Below are positions 37,110 through 46,136 of a DNA stretch of 64,000 nucleotides, piece after piece (position 1 is the first letter of the stretch; each line of letters opens with the position of its first letter). The notes under the pieces are model-generated. The model was not told the origin of the DNA and searched no databases. It worked only from the letters and a program-made list of their open reading frames with translations. Both the position numbers and the translations under genes were made by a program. This stretch comes from Streptomyces sp. NBC_01446 (GTDB lineage: Bacteria; Actinomycetota; Actinomycetes; Streptomycetales; Streptomycetaceae). The stretch lies in NCBI RefSeq assembly GCF_026340095.1, contig NZ_JAPEPO010000002.1:1054001-1118000 (forward strand), written 5' to 3'.

Positions 37110-40100
37110 ATGACGACCTCAGACAACGGCAGCGACGTCCCCCCGCTGGACAAACCGCTGCCCGGCACGGTGACACTCGACGACGCGGCGGGCGTCGTCG
37201 TGGAGCGCGAGGCGCCGCCGGTCGAACCCCTGAACCTGGCCGAACCGCTGGACCTGACCGTCACCACCCCCGACGCGGAGTCCTTCGAGGACTGCGCCGT
37301 CGCGGCACGCGGCGGCACAGCCTTGTTCACCGCGGGACCGGCCGCTCCTCCCCGCACCCTCATGAACATCTTCGGCGCGTCCGTGCGCGACCACCGCGAC
37401 GAGGTGGCCCTGGACGACGGGGCGAAGCAGCTCACGTACCGCGCGCTCGCCGACGAGGTGGAGAACCTGCGGGTGCGGCTCGCGCTGGCCGGGGTCCGCA
37501 GGGGCGACCGGGTCGGGGTCCGCGTCCCGTCCGGGACCAATGATCTCTACATCGCGATCCTGTCGGTACTCGCCGTCGGTGCGGCCTACGTCCCCGTGGA
37601 CGCCGAAGACCCGGACGAGCGCGCCGAGTTGGTGTTCGGCGAAGCCGGGGTCCGCGCCGTCATCGGCGCCGGCCACGACCTGACCGCGTGGGGACCCGAC
37701 GGTAAGGAGGAGGGCGGCGCCAGGACTCCCCGGGGATCCGCCGACTGTCTGCCCGGCACCGACGACGACGCCTGGATCATCTTCACGTCCGGCTCCACCG
37801 GGAAGCCCAAGGGCGTCGCGGTCTCGCACCGCAGCGCCGCCGCCTTCGTCGACGCCGAGGCCGCGCTGTTCCTCGCCGACGAGCCGATCGGCCCCGGCGA
37901 CCGCGTGATGGCCGGTCTGTCCGTCGCCTTCGACGCGTCGTGCGAGGAGATGTGGCTGGCCTGGCGCAACGGCGCCTGCCTGGTGCCGGTGCCGCGCTCC
38001 CGCGTCCGCAGCGGCGCCGACCTCGGGCCCTGGCTCGTCGAGCAGGACATCAGCGTCGTGTCCACCGTGCCCACGCTCGCCGCGCTGTGGGAGCCCCAAG
38101 TCCTCGACGACGTACGCCTTCTGATCTTCGGCGGTGAGGCGTGCCCGCCCGAGCTGGCCCAGCGCCTGGTCACCGAGGGCCGCGAGGTGTGGAACACGTA
38201 CGGTCCCACGGAGGCCACGGTCGTCGCCTGCGCGTGCCTCATGACCGGCGAGGAGCCGGTCAGGATCGGACTGCCGCTGGAAGGCTGGGAGTTGGCCGTC
38301 GTCGACGAGGCCGGCGACCCCGTCCCGCTCGGCGCCACCGGCGAGCTCGTCATCGGCGGCGTGGGCCTGGCCCGCTATCTCGACCCCGCCAAGGACGCCG
38401 AGAAGTACGCGCCGCTGCCCTCCCTCGGCTGGGAGCGCGCCTACCGCAGCGGCGACCTCGTCAAGGCGGACCCGGAAGGCCTCGTGTTCCTGGGGCGCGG
38501 GGACGAGCAGATCAAACTCGGCGGGCGCCGCATCGAGCTCGGCGAGGTCGATGCGGCTCTGCAGGCACTGCCCGGCGTCGCCGGGGCGGCCGCCGCCGTG
38601 CGCACGGCGCGCAGCGGCAACCAACTGCTCGTCGGCTACGTCGTCACGCAGGACGGCTGGGACCGCGCCGAAGCCGTCGAGCGCCTGCGGGCCGCGCTGC
38701 CCGCCGCCCTGGTGCCGCTCCTCGCCCCTGTCGAGAGCCTGCCCACCCGCACGTCCGGCAAGGTCCACCGCGCCGCCCTGCCCTGGCCGCTGCCCGACCT
38801 GGAGACGTCCACCGGACCCACCGAGCAGCTGTACGGCACGGAGGCGTGGCTCGCCGAACAGTGGGCGCACACGCTCGGGGTGTCCGTGACCGGCGCCAAG
38901 GACGACTTCTTCGCGATCGGCGGCTCCAGCCTGGCCGCCGCCCAGCTGACCACCCGGCTGCGCACCCGCTACCCCAGCGCCGCCGTCCTCGACATCTACC
39001 AGCACCCGACGCTGCGCAAGCTCGCCCGCCATCTGGAGGAGTCCGCGCAGGGCACGGAGGCTCACCGAGACGTCGGGCCGGTTCCGGTACGCGCCCAGGT
39101 CCTCCAACTCCTCCTTCTGGTCCCGCTGTTCACACTCGTAGGGCTGCGATGGTGCGTGGCTCTGGCCGCGCTCGGCAACGTCCTGCACTCGTTCGGGGCC
39201 TATGCCTGGGCTCCGGCCGTGTCCTGGTGGTGGGTGGCCGCGGGGGCGGCGGTGCTGTTCAGCCCCGCGGGAAGGCTCGCGATCGCCGCGGGAGGCGCAC
39301 GGCTGCTGCTGCGGGGCGTCGGGCCCGGCACGTATCCACGCGGCGGCCCTGTCCATCTGCGGCTGTGGACTGCTGAGCGGCTCGCCGAGTACAGCGGCGC
39401 GACCTCGCTGACCGGCTCGTGGCTGCTGCGGTACGCGCGCGCCCTCGGCGCCCGGATCGGCGCCGACGTGGACCTGCACTCGCTGCCGCCGGTGACCGGC
39501 ATGCTCAAGCTGGGGCGCGGCTGCGCCGTCGAGGCCGACGTGGACCTCTCCGGACACTGGCTCGACGGCGACCGTCTGGTGATCGGTGCCGTCAAGGTCG
39601 GCGGCGGAGCGGTCGTCGGCACCCGCAGCCTGCTGTTCCCCGGTGCGCGCGTCGGCAAGAAGGCCGAGGTGGCCCCCGGATCCGCGGTGACCGGCCAGAT
39701 CCCGACCGGCCAGCGCTGGGCCGGCTCCCCCGCCGTGAAGCTGGGCAAGGCCAAGCGGGACTGGCCGAAGCAGCGGCCGAAGCGCTCGTACGGGTGGCGG
39801 CTGATGTACGGCGCGTCGGGCCTCGCCCTCTCCGCGCTGCCGGTGCTCGCGGCCGTGCCCGCACTCGCGGTGGCGCTCCGCTTCGTGCCCGCGGACGCGG
39901 GTCTCGACGAGGCTCTGCGCGGCGCCCTGGTCGCGGTGGTGCCCGCGGCACTGGCCTTCGGATGCGCGTACGCGCTGCTGCTGGTGGGCGCCGTGCGGCT
40001 GCTGAGCCTCGGACTGCGGCCGGGCCTGCATCCGACGCACAGCCGCACCGGCTGGCAGGCCTGGACGGTCACGCAGCTGATGGACGCGGCCCGGCAGACG

Positions 40101-41180
40101 CTGTTCCCGCTGTACGCGGGCCTCGTCACCCCTCTGTGGCTGCGGCTGCTCGGCATGAAGATCGGCCGTCGCGCGGAGGTCTCCACGGTCCTCGCCCTGC
40201 CGAGCCTCACCACGGTCGGCGACGGGGCGTTCCTCGCCGACGACACCCTGACGGCTCCGTACGAACTCGGTGGCGGCTGGGTCCGGATCGGGCGGGCGGC
40301 GATCGGCCGGCGGGCGTTCCTCGGTAACTCCGGCATGACCGGGCCGGGCCGGAGCGTCCCCGACGGAGGTCTGGTCGGTGTCCTGTCGGCCGCCCCGAAG
40401 AAGGCCAAGAAGGGCACCTCGTATCTGGGGCTGCCGCCGATGAAGCTGCCGCGCGCTCCCGAGGGCGGCGACCACTCGCGTACGTACGACCCGCCGGCGC
40501 GGCTGGTGTGGGCGCGCGGCGCGGTGGAACTGTTCCGGCTCGTGCCCGTCTTCTGCTCGGCGGCGCTCGCCGTGCTGACAGGCGGGGGACTCTGTGCGCT
40601 CGCCGGGCCGGCGGGCGTGGGCTGGTGGGGTGCCGCCGCTCTGTCCGGGGCCGTGCTCCTCGGCGCGGGCGTCGTGGGCGCGTTGTCCGCGGTCGCCGCG
40701 AAGTGGCTTCTCGTGGGCCGGCACAGGGCCGGTGAGCACCCGCTGTGGAGCGGCTTCGTCTGGCGCGACGAGCTCGCCGACACGTTCGTCGAGGTGGTCG
40801 CCGTGCCCTGGCTGATCGGCGCGGTGCCGGGCACCCCGCTCATGACGCTGTGGCTGCGCGGCCTGGGCGCGCGCGTCGGCCGGGGCGTGTGGTGCGAGAG
40901 TTACTGGCTGCCGGAGACGGACCTCGTGACCCTCGGCAGCGCGGTCAGCGTGAACCGTGGCTGCGTGCTGCAGACGCACCTCTTCCACGACCGGATCCTG
41001 CGGATGGACAAGGTGACGCTCGGCGGGGGTTCGACGGTGGGCCCTGGCGGAATCGTCCTGCCGGGCAGTACGGTCGGCGCTCGCGCCACTCTGGGCCCCG
41101 CGTCCCTGGTCATGGCCGCGGAGTCCGTACCCGACGACACACGCTGGCTGGGCAATCCGATCGAGGCCTGGCGGTCCTAG
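37110..41180 (+). CDS. pls: Pls/PosA-family single-module NRPS (poly-amino-acid synthetase, epsilon-poly-lysine synthetase-like)
   Basis: The 1356-aa protein has the Pls architecture. An adenylation domain (about 75-570) shows IIFTSGSTGKPKGV, AFDASCEEMW, NTYGPTEAT, YRSGDLV and RTSGKVHR. A carrier domain follows with the phosphopantetheine serine S607 in FAIGGSSLAAAQL. The rest has three pairs of membrane spans (about 665-735, 895-965, 1130-1195) separated by three soluble acyltransferase/left-handed-helix-like domains that polymerise the amino acid. Pls makes epsilon-poly-L-lysine without a condensation or thioesterase domain; known Pls is about 1319 aa. By alignment to GrsA I read the specificity positions as D-A-E-S-I-G-T-V-V, near the lysine code of bacitracin synthetase as I remember it. 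An M1 aminopeptidase gene follows. The product could also be a poly-diamino acid other than lysine. Confidence 0.93.
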   Translation: MTTSDNGSDVPPLDKPLPGTVTLDDAAGVVVEREAPPVEPLNLAEPLDLTVTTPDAESFEDCAVAARGGTALFTAGPAAPPRTLMNIFGASVRDHRDEVALDDGAKQLTYRALADEVENLRVRLALAGVRRGDRVGVRVPSGTNDLYIAILSVLAVGAAYVPVDAEDPDERAELVFGEAGVRAVIGAGHDLTAWGPDGKEEGGARTPRGSADCLPGTDDDAWIIFTSGSTGKPKGVAVSHRSAAAFVDAEAALFLADEPIGPGDRVMAGLSVAFDASCEEMWLAWRNGACLVPVPRSRVRSGADLGPWLVEQDISVVSTVPTLAALWEPQVLDDVRLLIFGGEACPPELAQRLVTEGREVWNTYGPTEATVVACACLMTGEEPVRIGLPLEGWELAVVDEAGDPVPLGATGELVIGGVGLARYLDPAKDAEKYAPLPSLGWERAYRSGDLVKADPEGLVFLGRGDEQIKLGGRRIELGEVDAALQALPGVAGAAAAVRTARSGNQLLVGYVVTQDGWDRAEAVERLRAALPAALVPLLAPVESLPTRTSGKVHRAALPWPLPDLETSTGPTEQLYGTEAWLAEQWAHTLGVSVTGAKDDFFAIGGSSLAAAQLTTRLRTRYPSAAVLDIYQHPTLRKLARHLEESAQGTEAHRDVGPVPVRAQVLQLLLLVPLFTLVGLRWCVALAALGNVLHSFGAYAWAPAVSWWWVAAGAAVLFSPAGRLAIAAGGARLLLRGVGPGTYPRGGPVHLRLWTAERLAEYSGATSLTGSWLLRYARALGARIGADVDLHSLPPVTGMLKLGRGCAVEADVDLSGHWLDGDRLVIGAVKVGGGAVVGTRSLLFPGARVGKKAEVAPGSAVTGQIPTGQRWAGSPAVKLGKAKRDWPKQRPKRSYGWRLMYGASGLALSALPVLAAVPALAVALRFVPADAGLDEALRGALVAVVPAALAFGCAYALLLVGAVRLLSLGLRPGLHPTHSRTGWQAWTVTQLMDAARQTLFPLYAGLVTPLWLRLLGMKIGRRAEVSTVLALPSLTTVGDGAFLADDTLTAPYELGGGWVRIGRAAIGRRAFLGNSGMTGPGRSVPDGGLVGVLSAAPKKAKKGTSYLGLPPMKLPRAPEGGDHSRTYDPPARLVWARGAVELFRLVPVFCSAALAVLTGGGLCALAGPAGVGWWGAAALSGAVLLGAGVVGALSAVAAKWLLVGRHRAGEHPLWSGFVWRDELADTFVEVVAVPWLIGAVPGTPLMTLWLRGLGARVGRGVWCESYWLPETDLVTLGSAVSVNRGCVLQTHLFHDRILRMDKVTLGGGSTVGPGGIVLPGSTVGARATLGPASLVMAAESVPDDTRWLGNPIEAWRS

Positions 41181-41285
41181 AAGGGCGGACACACCTTAAG
41201 GTCGGTCAGGGCTTCGATGCGTACGGCACGGGGTGGGGGGCACGACACAGACACGTTGAGTACGGCGCAGGGAGTGGACACTTCA

Positions 41286-42623
41286 GTGAGCGGCCAGACA
41301 GCGGCTTCGGAGCCGTACTTCCCCGGCCACGGCGACCCCCGCTACCGGGTGCACCGCTACGAGCTGTCCCTCGACTACCGCCCCGGCCCCAACCGCCTCG
41401 CGGGGAACGCCCGTATCAGCGCCATAGCGGGCCGGGCTCCACTGACCGAGTTCCAGCTCAACCTCGAGGCCTTCCGGCTCGGCAAGGTGCTCGTCGACGG
41501 CCGGCAGCCGCGCTACACGCACCGGGGCGGCAAGCTGCGGATCCGGCCCTCGAAGCCGCTGCGGGCCGGCGCCGCGTTCACCGTGGAGGTGCACTGGTCG
41601 GGCAATCCGAAGCCGGTCAACAGCCCCTGGGGCGGCCTCGGCTGGGATGAACTGAGCGAGGGCGCGCTCGTCGCGAGCCAGCCCGTCGGAGCACCGTCCT
41701 GGTTCCCGTGCAACGACCGGCCCGACGACAAGGCCGCCTACCAGATCTCCCTCACGGTCCCCTCGCCGTACACGGTGGTCGTCGGCGGGCGCCTGCTCAC
41801 GCGCACGACGAAGTCGTCGACGACGACCTGGGTGTACGAGCAGCCGGCACCGACGCCGAGCTATCTCGTGGGCCTCTCGATCGGCATCTACCAGACGGTC
41901 CTGCTGGGCGAGCCGGGGCTCGGCGGTGTGCCGCAGAGCGCGTACGTCCCTGTGCGTCTGCTGTCGGAGTTCTCGCGGGACTTCGCCCGGCAGCCCGAGA
42001 TGATGCGGCTCTTCGAGGAGCTCTTCGGCCCCTATCCCTTCGGTGAGTACGCTGTCGTGGTGGCCGACGAGGACTTCGACGTCCCGGTCGAGGCGCAGGG
42101 GCTCTCCCTGTTCGGCGCCAACCACGTGGACGGCGCGCGGGGCTGGGAGCGGCTCGTCGCGCACGAGCTCGCCCACCAGTGGTTCGGCAACAGCCTCACC
42201 ATCGCCGACTGGCGGGACATCTGGCTGAACGAGGGCTTCGCCAAGTACGCGGAATGGCTGTGGTCGGAGCGCTCGGGCGGCCGCGCCACGCAGGAACTGG
42301 CCGCCGCCGCACACCGGGAACTCTCCGCGCTGCCACAGGGCCTGCTCCTTGCCGACCCGGGCCGCAAGTCGCTGTTCGACGACCAGGTCTACGAGCGCGG
42401 CGGGCTGACCGTGCACGCGATCCGCTGCGCGCTGGGCGACGAGCCGTTCTTCCGCATGGTGCGCGACTGGGTCTCGGCGCACCGGCACGGTGTGGTGACC
42501 ACCGAGGCGTTCACGGCGCACGTCGCCCGTTACACGGCGGCGCCGGTCGGCGACCTCATGACGGCGTGGCTGCGCCGCAGGCCGCTTCCGCCGCTCCCGG
42601 CACTTCTCGTCCCCTACAGGTAA
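41286..42623 (+). CDS. M1-family zinc aminopeptidase (poly-lysine-degrading type)
   Basis: The 445-aa protein has a beta-sandwich N-terminal domain (YELSLDYRPGPNRLAG through FQLNLEAF) and the catalytic M1 domain with HELAHQW at about residues 293-299 and the third zinc ligand in NEGFAKY, giving HExxH-x18-E. The exopeptidase GxMEN-like loop is changed to EAQGLSLFGAN. It lacks the large C-terminal domain of classical M1 enzymes. Characterised epsilon-poly-lysine-degrading enzymes of producers are M1-type zinc aminopeptidases, often encoded next to pls, which fits the position 105 bases after pls. It would trim the polycation and protect the producer. No signal peptide is obvious. GTG 41286 or ATG 41217 could be the start. 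Confidence 0.87.
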   Translation: MSGQTAASEPYFPGHGDPRYRVHRYELSLDYRPGPNRLAGNARISAIAGRAPLTEFQLNLEAFRLGKVLVDGRQPRYTHRGGKLRIRPSKPLRAGAAFTVEVHWSGNPKPVNSPWGGLGWDELSEGALVASQPVGAPSWFPCNDRPDDKAAYQISLTVPSPYTVVVGGRLLTRTTKSSTTTWVYEQPAPTPSYLVGLSIGIYQTVLLGEPGLGGVPQSAYVPVRLLSEFSRDFARQPEMMRLFEELFGPYPFGEYAVVVADEDFDVPVEAQGLSLFGANHVDGARGWERLVAHELAHQWFGNSLTIADWRDIWLNEGFAKYAEWLWSERSGGRATQELAAAAHRELSALPQGLLLADPGRKSLFDDQVYERGGLTVHAIRCALGDEPFFRMVRDWVSAHRHGVVTTEAFTAHVARYTAAPVGDLMTAWLRRRPLPPLPALLVPYR

Positions 42624-42633
42624 GGATTCCCCC

Positions 42634-43869
42634 GTGGCTGACGGTGTACCGCGCTTCCCCCTGGATCCCACGCCCGTCCACGTGCCCGACGCCGTCCTGG
42701 AGGACCTACGCCGGCGCCTCGACATGACGCGCTGGCCCGACGACGTCGGGAACGGCGACTGGTTCTACGGAGTCGACCGCGGCTACCTGCAGGAGCTGGC
42801 CGAGTACTGGCTCCACAGCTACGACTGGCGCAAGGCCGAAGCCGCGATCAACGCCTACGAGCACTACCAGGTGCGCGTGGACGGTGTCCCGGTGCACTTC
42901 ATGCGCAGGCCCGGGGCCGGCCCGAACCCCACCCCACTGATCCTCACCCACGGCTGGCCCTGGACGTTCTGGCACTGGTCCAAGGTCGTCGACCCGCTCG
43001 CCGACCCCGCGGCCTTCGGCGGGGACCCGGCCGACGCATTCGACGTCATCGTCCCGTCCCTGCCCGGGTTCGGCTTCTCGGCGCCGCTGCGCGACCACCC
43101 CGACATGAACTTCTGGAAGGTCGCCGACCTCTGGCACACCCTCATGACCGACACCCTCGGCCACACCCGGTACGCCGCCGGAGGCTGCGACATCGGCGCC
43201 CTGGTCACCGGTCAGCTGGGCCACAAGTACGCGGACGAACTCCTGGGCATCCACATCGGATCGGGCCAGAAGCTCACCTTCTTCAACGGCGACCGGGCCT
43301 GGGACCTGAGTGGCGGCCAGCCCATCCCCGACGGACTGCCCGACGACATCCGCGCCCGGATCCTGGCCCTCGACCGCCGCTTCGCCTCCCACCTCGCCGT
43401 CCACGTCCTCGACTCCAGCACGCTCGCCTACGGCCTGAGCGACTCCCCGGTCGGCCTGCTCGCCTGGATCCTGGAGCGCTGGGTCAGCTGGAGCGACCAC
43501 CACGGCGACATCGAGACCGTCTTCACGAAGGACGACCTCCTCACCCACGCCACGATCTTCTGGGCCTGCAACACGATCGGCACGTCGACGCGGTACTACG
43601 CGAACGCCAACCGCTACCCGTGGGCGCCCGCCCACACCCGTACGCCCGTGGTCGAGGCCCCCACCGGGCTGACCTTCGTCGCCCACGAGAACCCGCCCGG
43701 TGTCACGACGGCGCAGCAGCGCGTCGACAACTGGCTCGCGAGCGACCGTGCCGACTGGTACCACCACGTCAACGTCAGCGCTCATGACGAAGGCGGGCAC
43801 TTCATCCCGTGGGAGGTCCCCGACGCCTGGGTCGACGACCTGCGCCGCACGTTCCGCGGGCGGCGCTGA
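42634..43869 (+). CDS. Epoxide hydrolase family protein with EHN N-terminal domain
   Basis: The 411-aa alpha/beta hydrolase has the epoxide hydrolase N-terminal cap (DPTPVHVPDAVLEDLRRRLDMTRWPDDV and YLQELAEYWLHSYDWRKAEAAIN) and the catalytic core with the oxyanion HGWP, nucleophile Asp in AGGCDIGALVTGQLG and the base His in HDEGGHFIPWEVPD. Such enzymes open epoxides to diols or hydrolyse related esters in the cytosol. GTG 42634 is ten bases after the M1 aminopeptidase stop, so it may be cotranscribed with pls and the peptidase. A chemical connection with a poly-amino acid is not apparent. Confidence 0.9.
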   Translation: MADGVPRFPLDPTPVHVPDAVLEDLRRRLDMTRWPDDVGNGDWFYGVDRGYLQELAEYWLHSYDWRKAEAAINAYEHYQVRVDGVPVHFMRRPGAGPNPTPLILTHGWPWTFWHWSKVVDPLADPAAFGGDPADAFDVIVPSLPGFGFSAPLRDHPDMNFWKVADLWHTLMTDTLGHTRYAAGGCDIGALVTGQLGHKYADELLGIHIGSGQKLTFFNGDRAWDLSGGQPIPDGLPDDIRARILALDRRFASHLAVHVLDSSTLAYGLSDSPVGLLAWILERWVSWSDHHGDIETVFTKDDLLTHATIFWACNTIGTSTRYYANANRYPWAPAHTRTPVVEAPTGLTFVAHENPPGVTTAQQRVDNWLASDRADWYHHVNVSAHDEGGHFIPWEVPDAWVDDLRRTFRGRR

Positions 43870-43898
43870 GCGGCGGCGCTGAGCGACGGCTCCGACCG

Positions 43899-44519
43899 CT
43901 ACTCGAACCGCGAAGGGTCGCCCGCCCCGCGCCGTACGATCTCCGTCTCGCCGCCGGAGAAGTCGATGACCGTGGTCGGCTCGGTGCCGCAGTCGCCGGA
44001 GTCGACCACGACGTCGACCTCGTGGTCGAGCCGCTCCTTGATCTCCCAGCCCTGCGTCAGCGGCTCTTCCTCGTCGGGCAGGAGCAGCGTGCTGGAGAGG
44101 ATCGGCTCGCCCAGTTCGGCCAGCAGGGCCTGCACGACGGCGTGGTCGGGGATCCGGACGCCGACCGTCTTCTTCTTCGGGTGCAGCAGCTGGCGCGGCA
44201 CCTCCTTCGTGGCGGGCAGGATGAAGGTGTAGCTGCCGGGCGTCGCCGCCTTGATCGCGCGGAACACGTCGTTGTCGATGTGCACGAACTGCCCGAGCTG
44301 GGCGAAGTTCTGGCACATGAGCGTGAAGTGGTGCCGGTCGTCGAGGTGGCGGATCGCCCGGATCCGGCTGATGCCGTCCCGGCTGCCGAGCCGGCACCCG
44401 AGGGCGTAGCAGGAGTCGGTCGGATACGCGACGAGTTCGTCGGCGCGGATGCTGTCGGCCACACCGCTGATCGTGCGCCGCTGGGGGTTCTCGGGGTGTA
44501 CGTCGAAGTACTTCGCCAT
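43899..44519 (-). CDS. yciO: YrdC/Sua5-domain protein of the YciO type
   Basis: The 206-aa protein is exactly the size of E. coli YciO and contains the YrdC-fold landmarks: LVAYPTDSCYALGCRLGS near residue 30, K/R-rich RIRAIRHLDDRHHF, GSYTFILPATKEVPRQLLHPKKKTVGVRIPDH and the end VDSGDCGTEPTTVIDFSG. The family makes threonylcarbamoyl-adenylate for tRNA t6A37. YciO proteins are paralogues of TsaC with weaker or uncertain activity, and the essential TsaC is usually elsewhere. It is convergent with the epoxide hydrolase and divergent from the LysE exporter. Confidence 0.9.
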   Translation of the reverse strand: MAKYFDVHPENPQRRTISGVADSIRADELVAYPTDSCYALGCRLGSRDGISRIRAIRHLDDRHHFTLMCQNFAQLGQFVHIDNDVFRAIKAATPGSYTFILPATKEVPRQLLHPKKKTVGVRIPDHAVVQALLAELGEPILSSTLLLPDEEEPLTQGWEIKERLDHEVDVVVDSGDCGTEPTTVIDFSGGETEIVRRGAGDPSRFE

Positions 44520-44661
44520 TCGCCGAGTGTAGTGGCCGAGGGAGTGAATGGATCTCCGAACGGGGGCGGCTCTCCCCCGAAAGTAGTCCCCGAAAACAGA
44601 ACGGAAGACCCTGGCTGATGTGCGAAAAATCCCGTGCGGGTAGGACGCGCAGAGGTGTTGT

Positions 44662-45309
44662 ATGAGTTCCATGGTGTCTTCCGACCGACTGCTGGCCTTC
44701 GCGGCCATGTCGTTCCTGCTGATCGTGATTCCGGGTCCCAGCGTGCTGTTCGTGATCGGGCGGGCGCTCTCGCAGGGGCGCCGCGCCGCGCTGACCACGG
44801 TCGTGGGCAACACGCTCGGCGCCTACGTGCTCGTCGTGGCCGTGGCGCTCGGTGTCGGCGCCGTCGTGGAGCGCTCGGTCCTCGTCTTCACCACGCTGAA
44901 GCTCGTGGGCGCCGCGTATCTGGTGTACCTCGGCGTCAAGGCGGTGCGTCAACGGCGGTCGCTGCACGCCGCGTTCACCGGTGACGGGGTCGCGCACGGC
45001 AGTCTGCGCACGTTGTGGGAGGGGTTCGCCGTCGGTGTGGCCAACCCGAAGACGATCGTGTTCTTCGCCGCCGTGCTGCCGCAGTTCGTGGACCGCGGCC
45101 AGGGACACGTCACCCTTCAGATGCTGCTGCTCGGCCTGGTCTTCAACGTCATCGCGGTGGTGTCCGACAGCGTGTGGGGCCTGGTCGCGGCGACGACGCG
45201 GAGCTGGTTCGCCCGCTCGCCGCGGCGGCTCGGCATGGTCGGCGGTGTCGGTGGGCTCACGATGATCGGCCTGGGTGTGACGGTCGCGGCGACGGGCCGC
45301 GCCGACTAG
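44662..45309 (+). CDS. LysE/RhtB-family amino-acid exporter
   Basis: The 215-aa membrane protein has about six spans. It starts FAAMSFLLIVIPGPSVLFVIGRALSQGRRAAL, the LysE family signature with the conserved PGP, and continues with LKLVGAAYLVYLGVKAVRQ and WEGFAVGVANPKTIVFFAAVLPQF. LysE-type proteins export basic or small neutral amino acids or homoserine lactones. It stands between two minus-strand genes, so it has its own promoter. Export of lysine or a related cationic amino acid would fit with the pls locus 4 kb upstream, but nothing links them directly. Confidence 0.92.
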   Translation: MSSMVSSDRLLAFAAMSFLLIVIPGPSVLFVIGRALSQGRRAALTTVVGNTLGAYVLVVAVALGVGAVVERSVLVFTTLKLVGAAYLVYLGVKAVRQRRSLHAAFTGDGVAHGSLRTLWEGFAVGVANPKTIVFFAAVLPQFVDRGQGHVTLQMLLLGLVFNVIAVVSDSVWGLVAATTRSWFARSPRRLGMVGGVGGLTMIGLGVTVAATGRAD

Positions 45310-45323
45310 GGACATACGCCTGC

Positions 45324-45947
45324 CTACGGCGCAAGCGCGACGCCCAGGGAGTTGGCGCCGATGGGCTTCGGTGCGCCCTTCTCGTAGAAGACGTCGAGTG
45401 CCGTGATCGTGAATCCGGCCTCCGCCAGCAGGTCGGTGATCGGGCGCGTGAGGTGACAGCCGCCGAAGAGCCGCTTGTTCACCGGTTCCATGCGTCGCTG
45501 CCAGCGGCGTACGTTCTCGTCCTCTTTCGGTGCGAGCCCGTGTTCCAGGAAGTGCAGTGTCCCTCCGGGCCGCAGCACACGGCGCACTTCGCGCAGCGCG
45601 GCCCCGGCGTCGGGGATGGTGCACAGCGTCCACGTCGACAGGGCGGTGTCGAAGCAGTCGTCCTCGAAGGGCAGCGACTGGCCGTCCGGGCCCGCGCGGC
45701 GCACCGGGACGGATGCCGCGCCGACCCGCTCGGCTGCGAGTCGCCATCCGACGTCGGAGGGTTCGATCGCGATGACGCCCTCGACGGTCGACGGGTAGTA
45801 GGGGACGTTGTGTCCCGTGCCGAACCCGATCTCCACGACCTGGCCCCGCAGCCCCTCGCAGACCCGCCGCCGCAGCGGTGCGGCCATCCTCACGCCACAG
45901 GCGACATCGATGATCCGGGGCAGCACCTGCTCGGCATAGAACCCCAT
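45324..45947 (-). CDS. Class I SAM-dependent methyltransferase
   Basis: The 207-aa protein is a Methyltransf_11-type enzyme. Motif I is VVEIGFGTGHNVPYYP, the acidic loop is VIAIEPSDVGWRLA, then LPFEDDCFDTALSTWTLCTIPDAGAALREVRRVLRPGGTLHFLEHG. That order is shared with UbiE-like and mycobacterial phospholipid or lipoquinone methylases, and the YxxxxxPRI N-terminal segment is typical of this subgroup. The acceptor is undefined. ATG 45947 is used because earlier in-frame codons are out of bias. Confidence 0.88.
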   Translation of the reverse strand: MGFYAEQVLPRIIDVACGVRMAAPLRRRVCEGLRGQVVEIGFGTGHNVPYYPSTVEGVIAIEPSDVGWRLAAERVGAASVPVRRAGPDGQSLPFEDDCFDTALSTWTLCTIPDAGAALREVRRVLRPGGTLHFLEHGLAPKEDENVRRWQRRMEPVNKRLFGGCHLTRPITDLLAEAGFTITALDVFYEKGAPKPIGANSLGVALAP

Positions 45948-46136
45948 GGCGGTCCTCCAAGTCTCGCTTCCAGCATGGCACCGCGGTGGCCACCGAGCGA
46001 CGTTGCGGAACCGCGATCTCCCGAACCGCAACCATGACTGTTCCCGAGCGGTCCCATCCGTAGCTCACCCACGGCAGGTCGGATCCAGTTCCTGGACCCG
46101 TCAGGGCTCGGGCTCCCGCCGCGTACCGCGTAGGGC

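Noticed and set aside
37119..41192. A 1357-codon minus-strand frame opposite pls
   Set aside because: It mirrors the pls gene almost exactly, is low-complexity (Q, R, G, H-rich) and carries no domains; it is a shadow of GC-rich coding on the other strand.
35141..43869. A single biosynthetic cluster that includes cholesterol oxidase, pls and epoxide hydrolase
   Set aside because: Cholesterol oxidase is divergent with its own control region, and no chemical link between sterol oxidation and poly-amino-acid synthesis is visible. Only pls and the M1 peptidase are linked with any confidence.
43899..44519. The essential tRNA t6A enzyme TsaC
   Set aside because: Length and motifs match YciO better, and none of the usual TsaC neighbours (prmC, rho/prfA region) is present.
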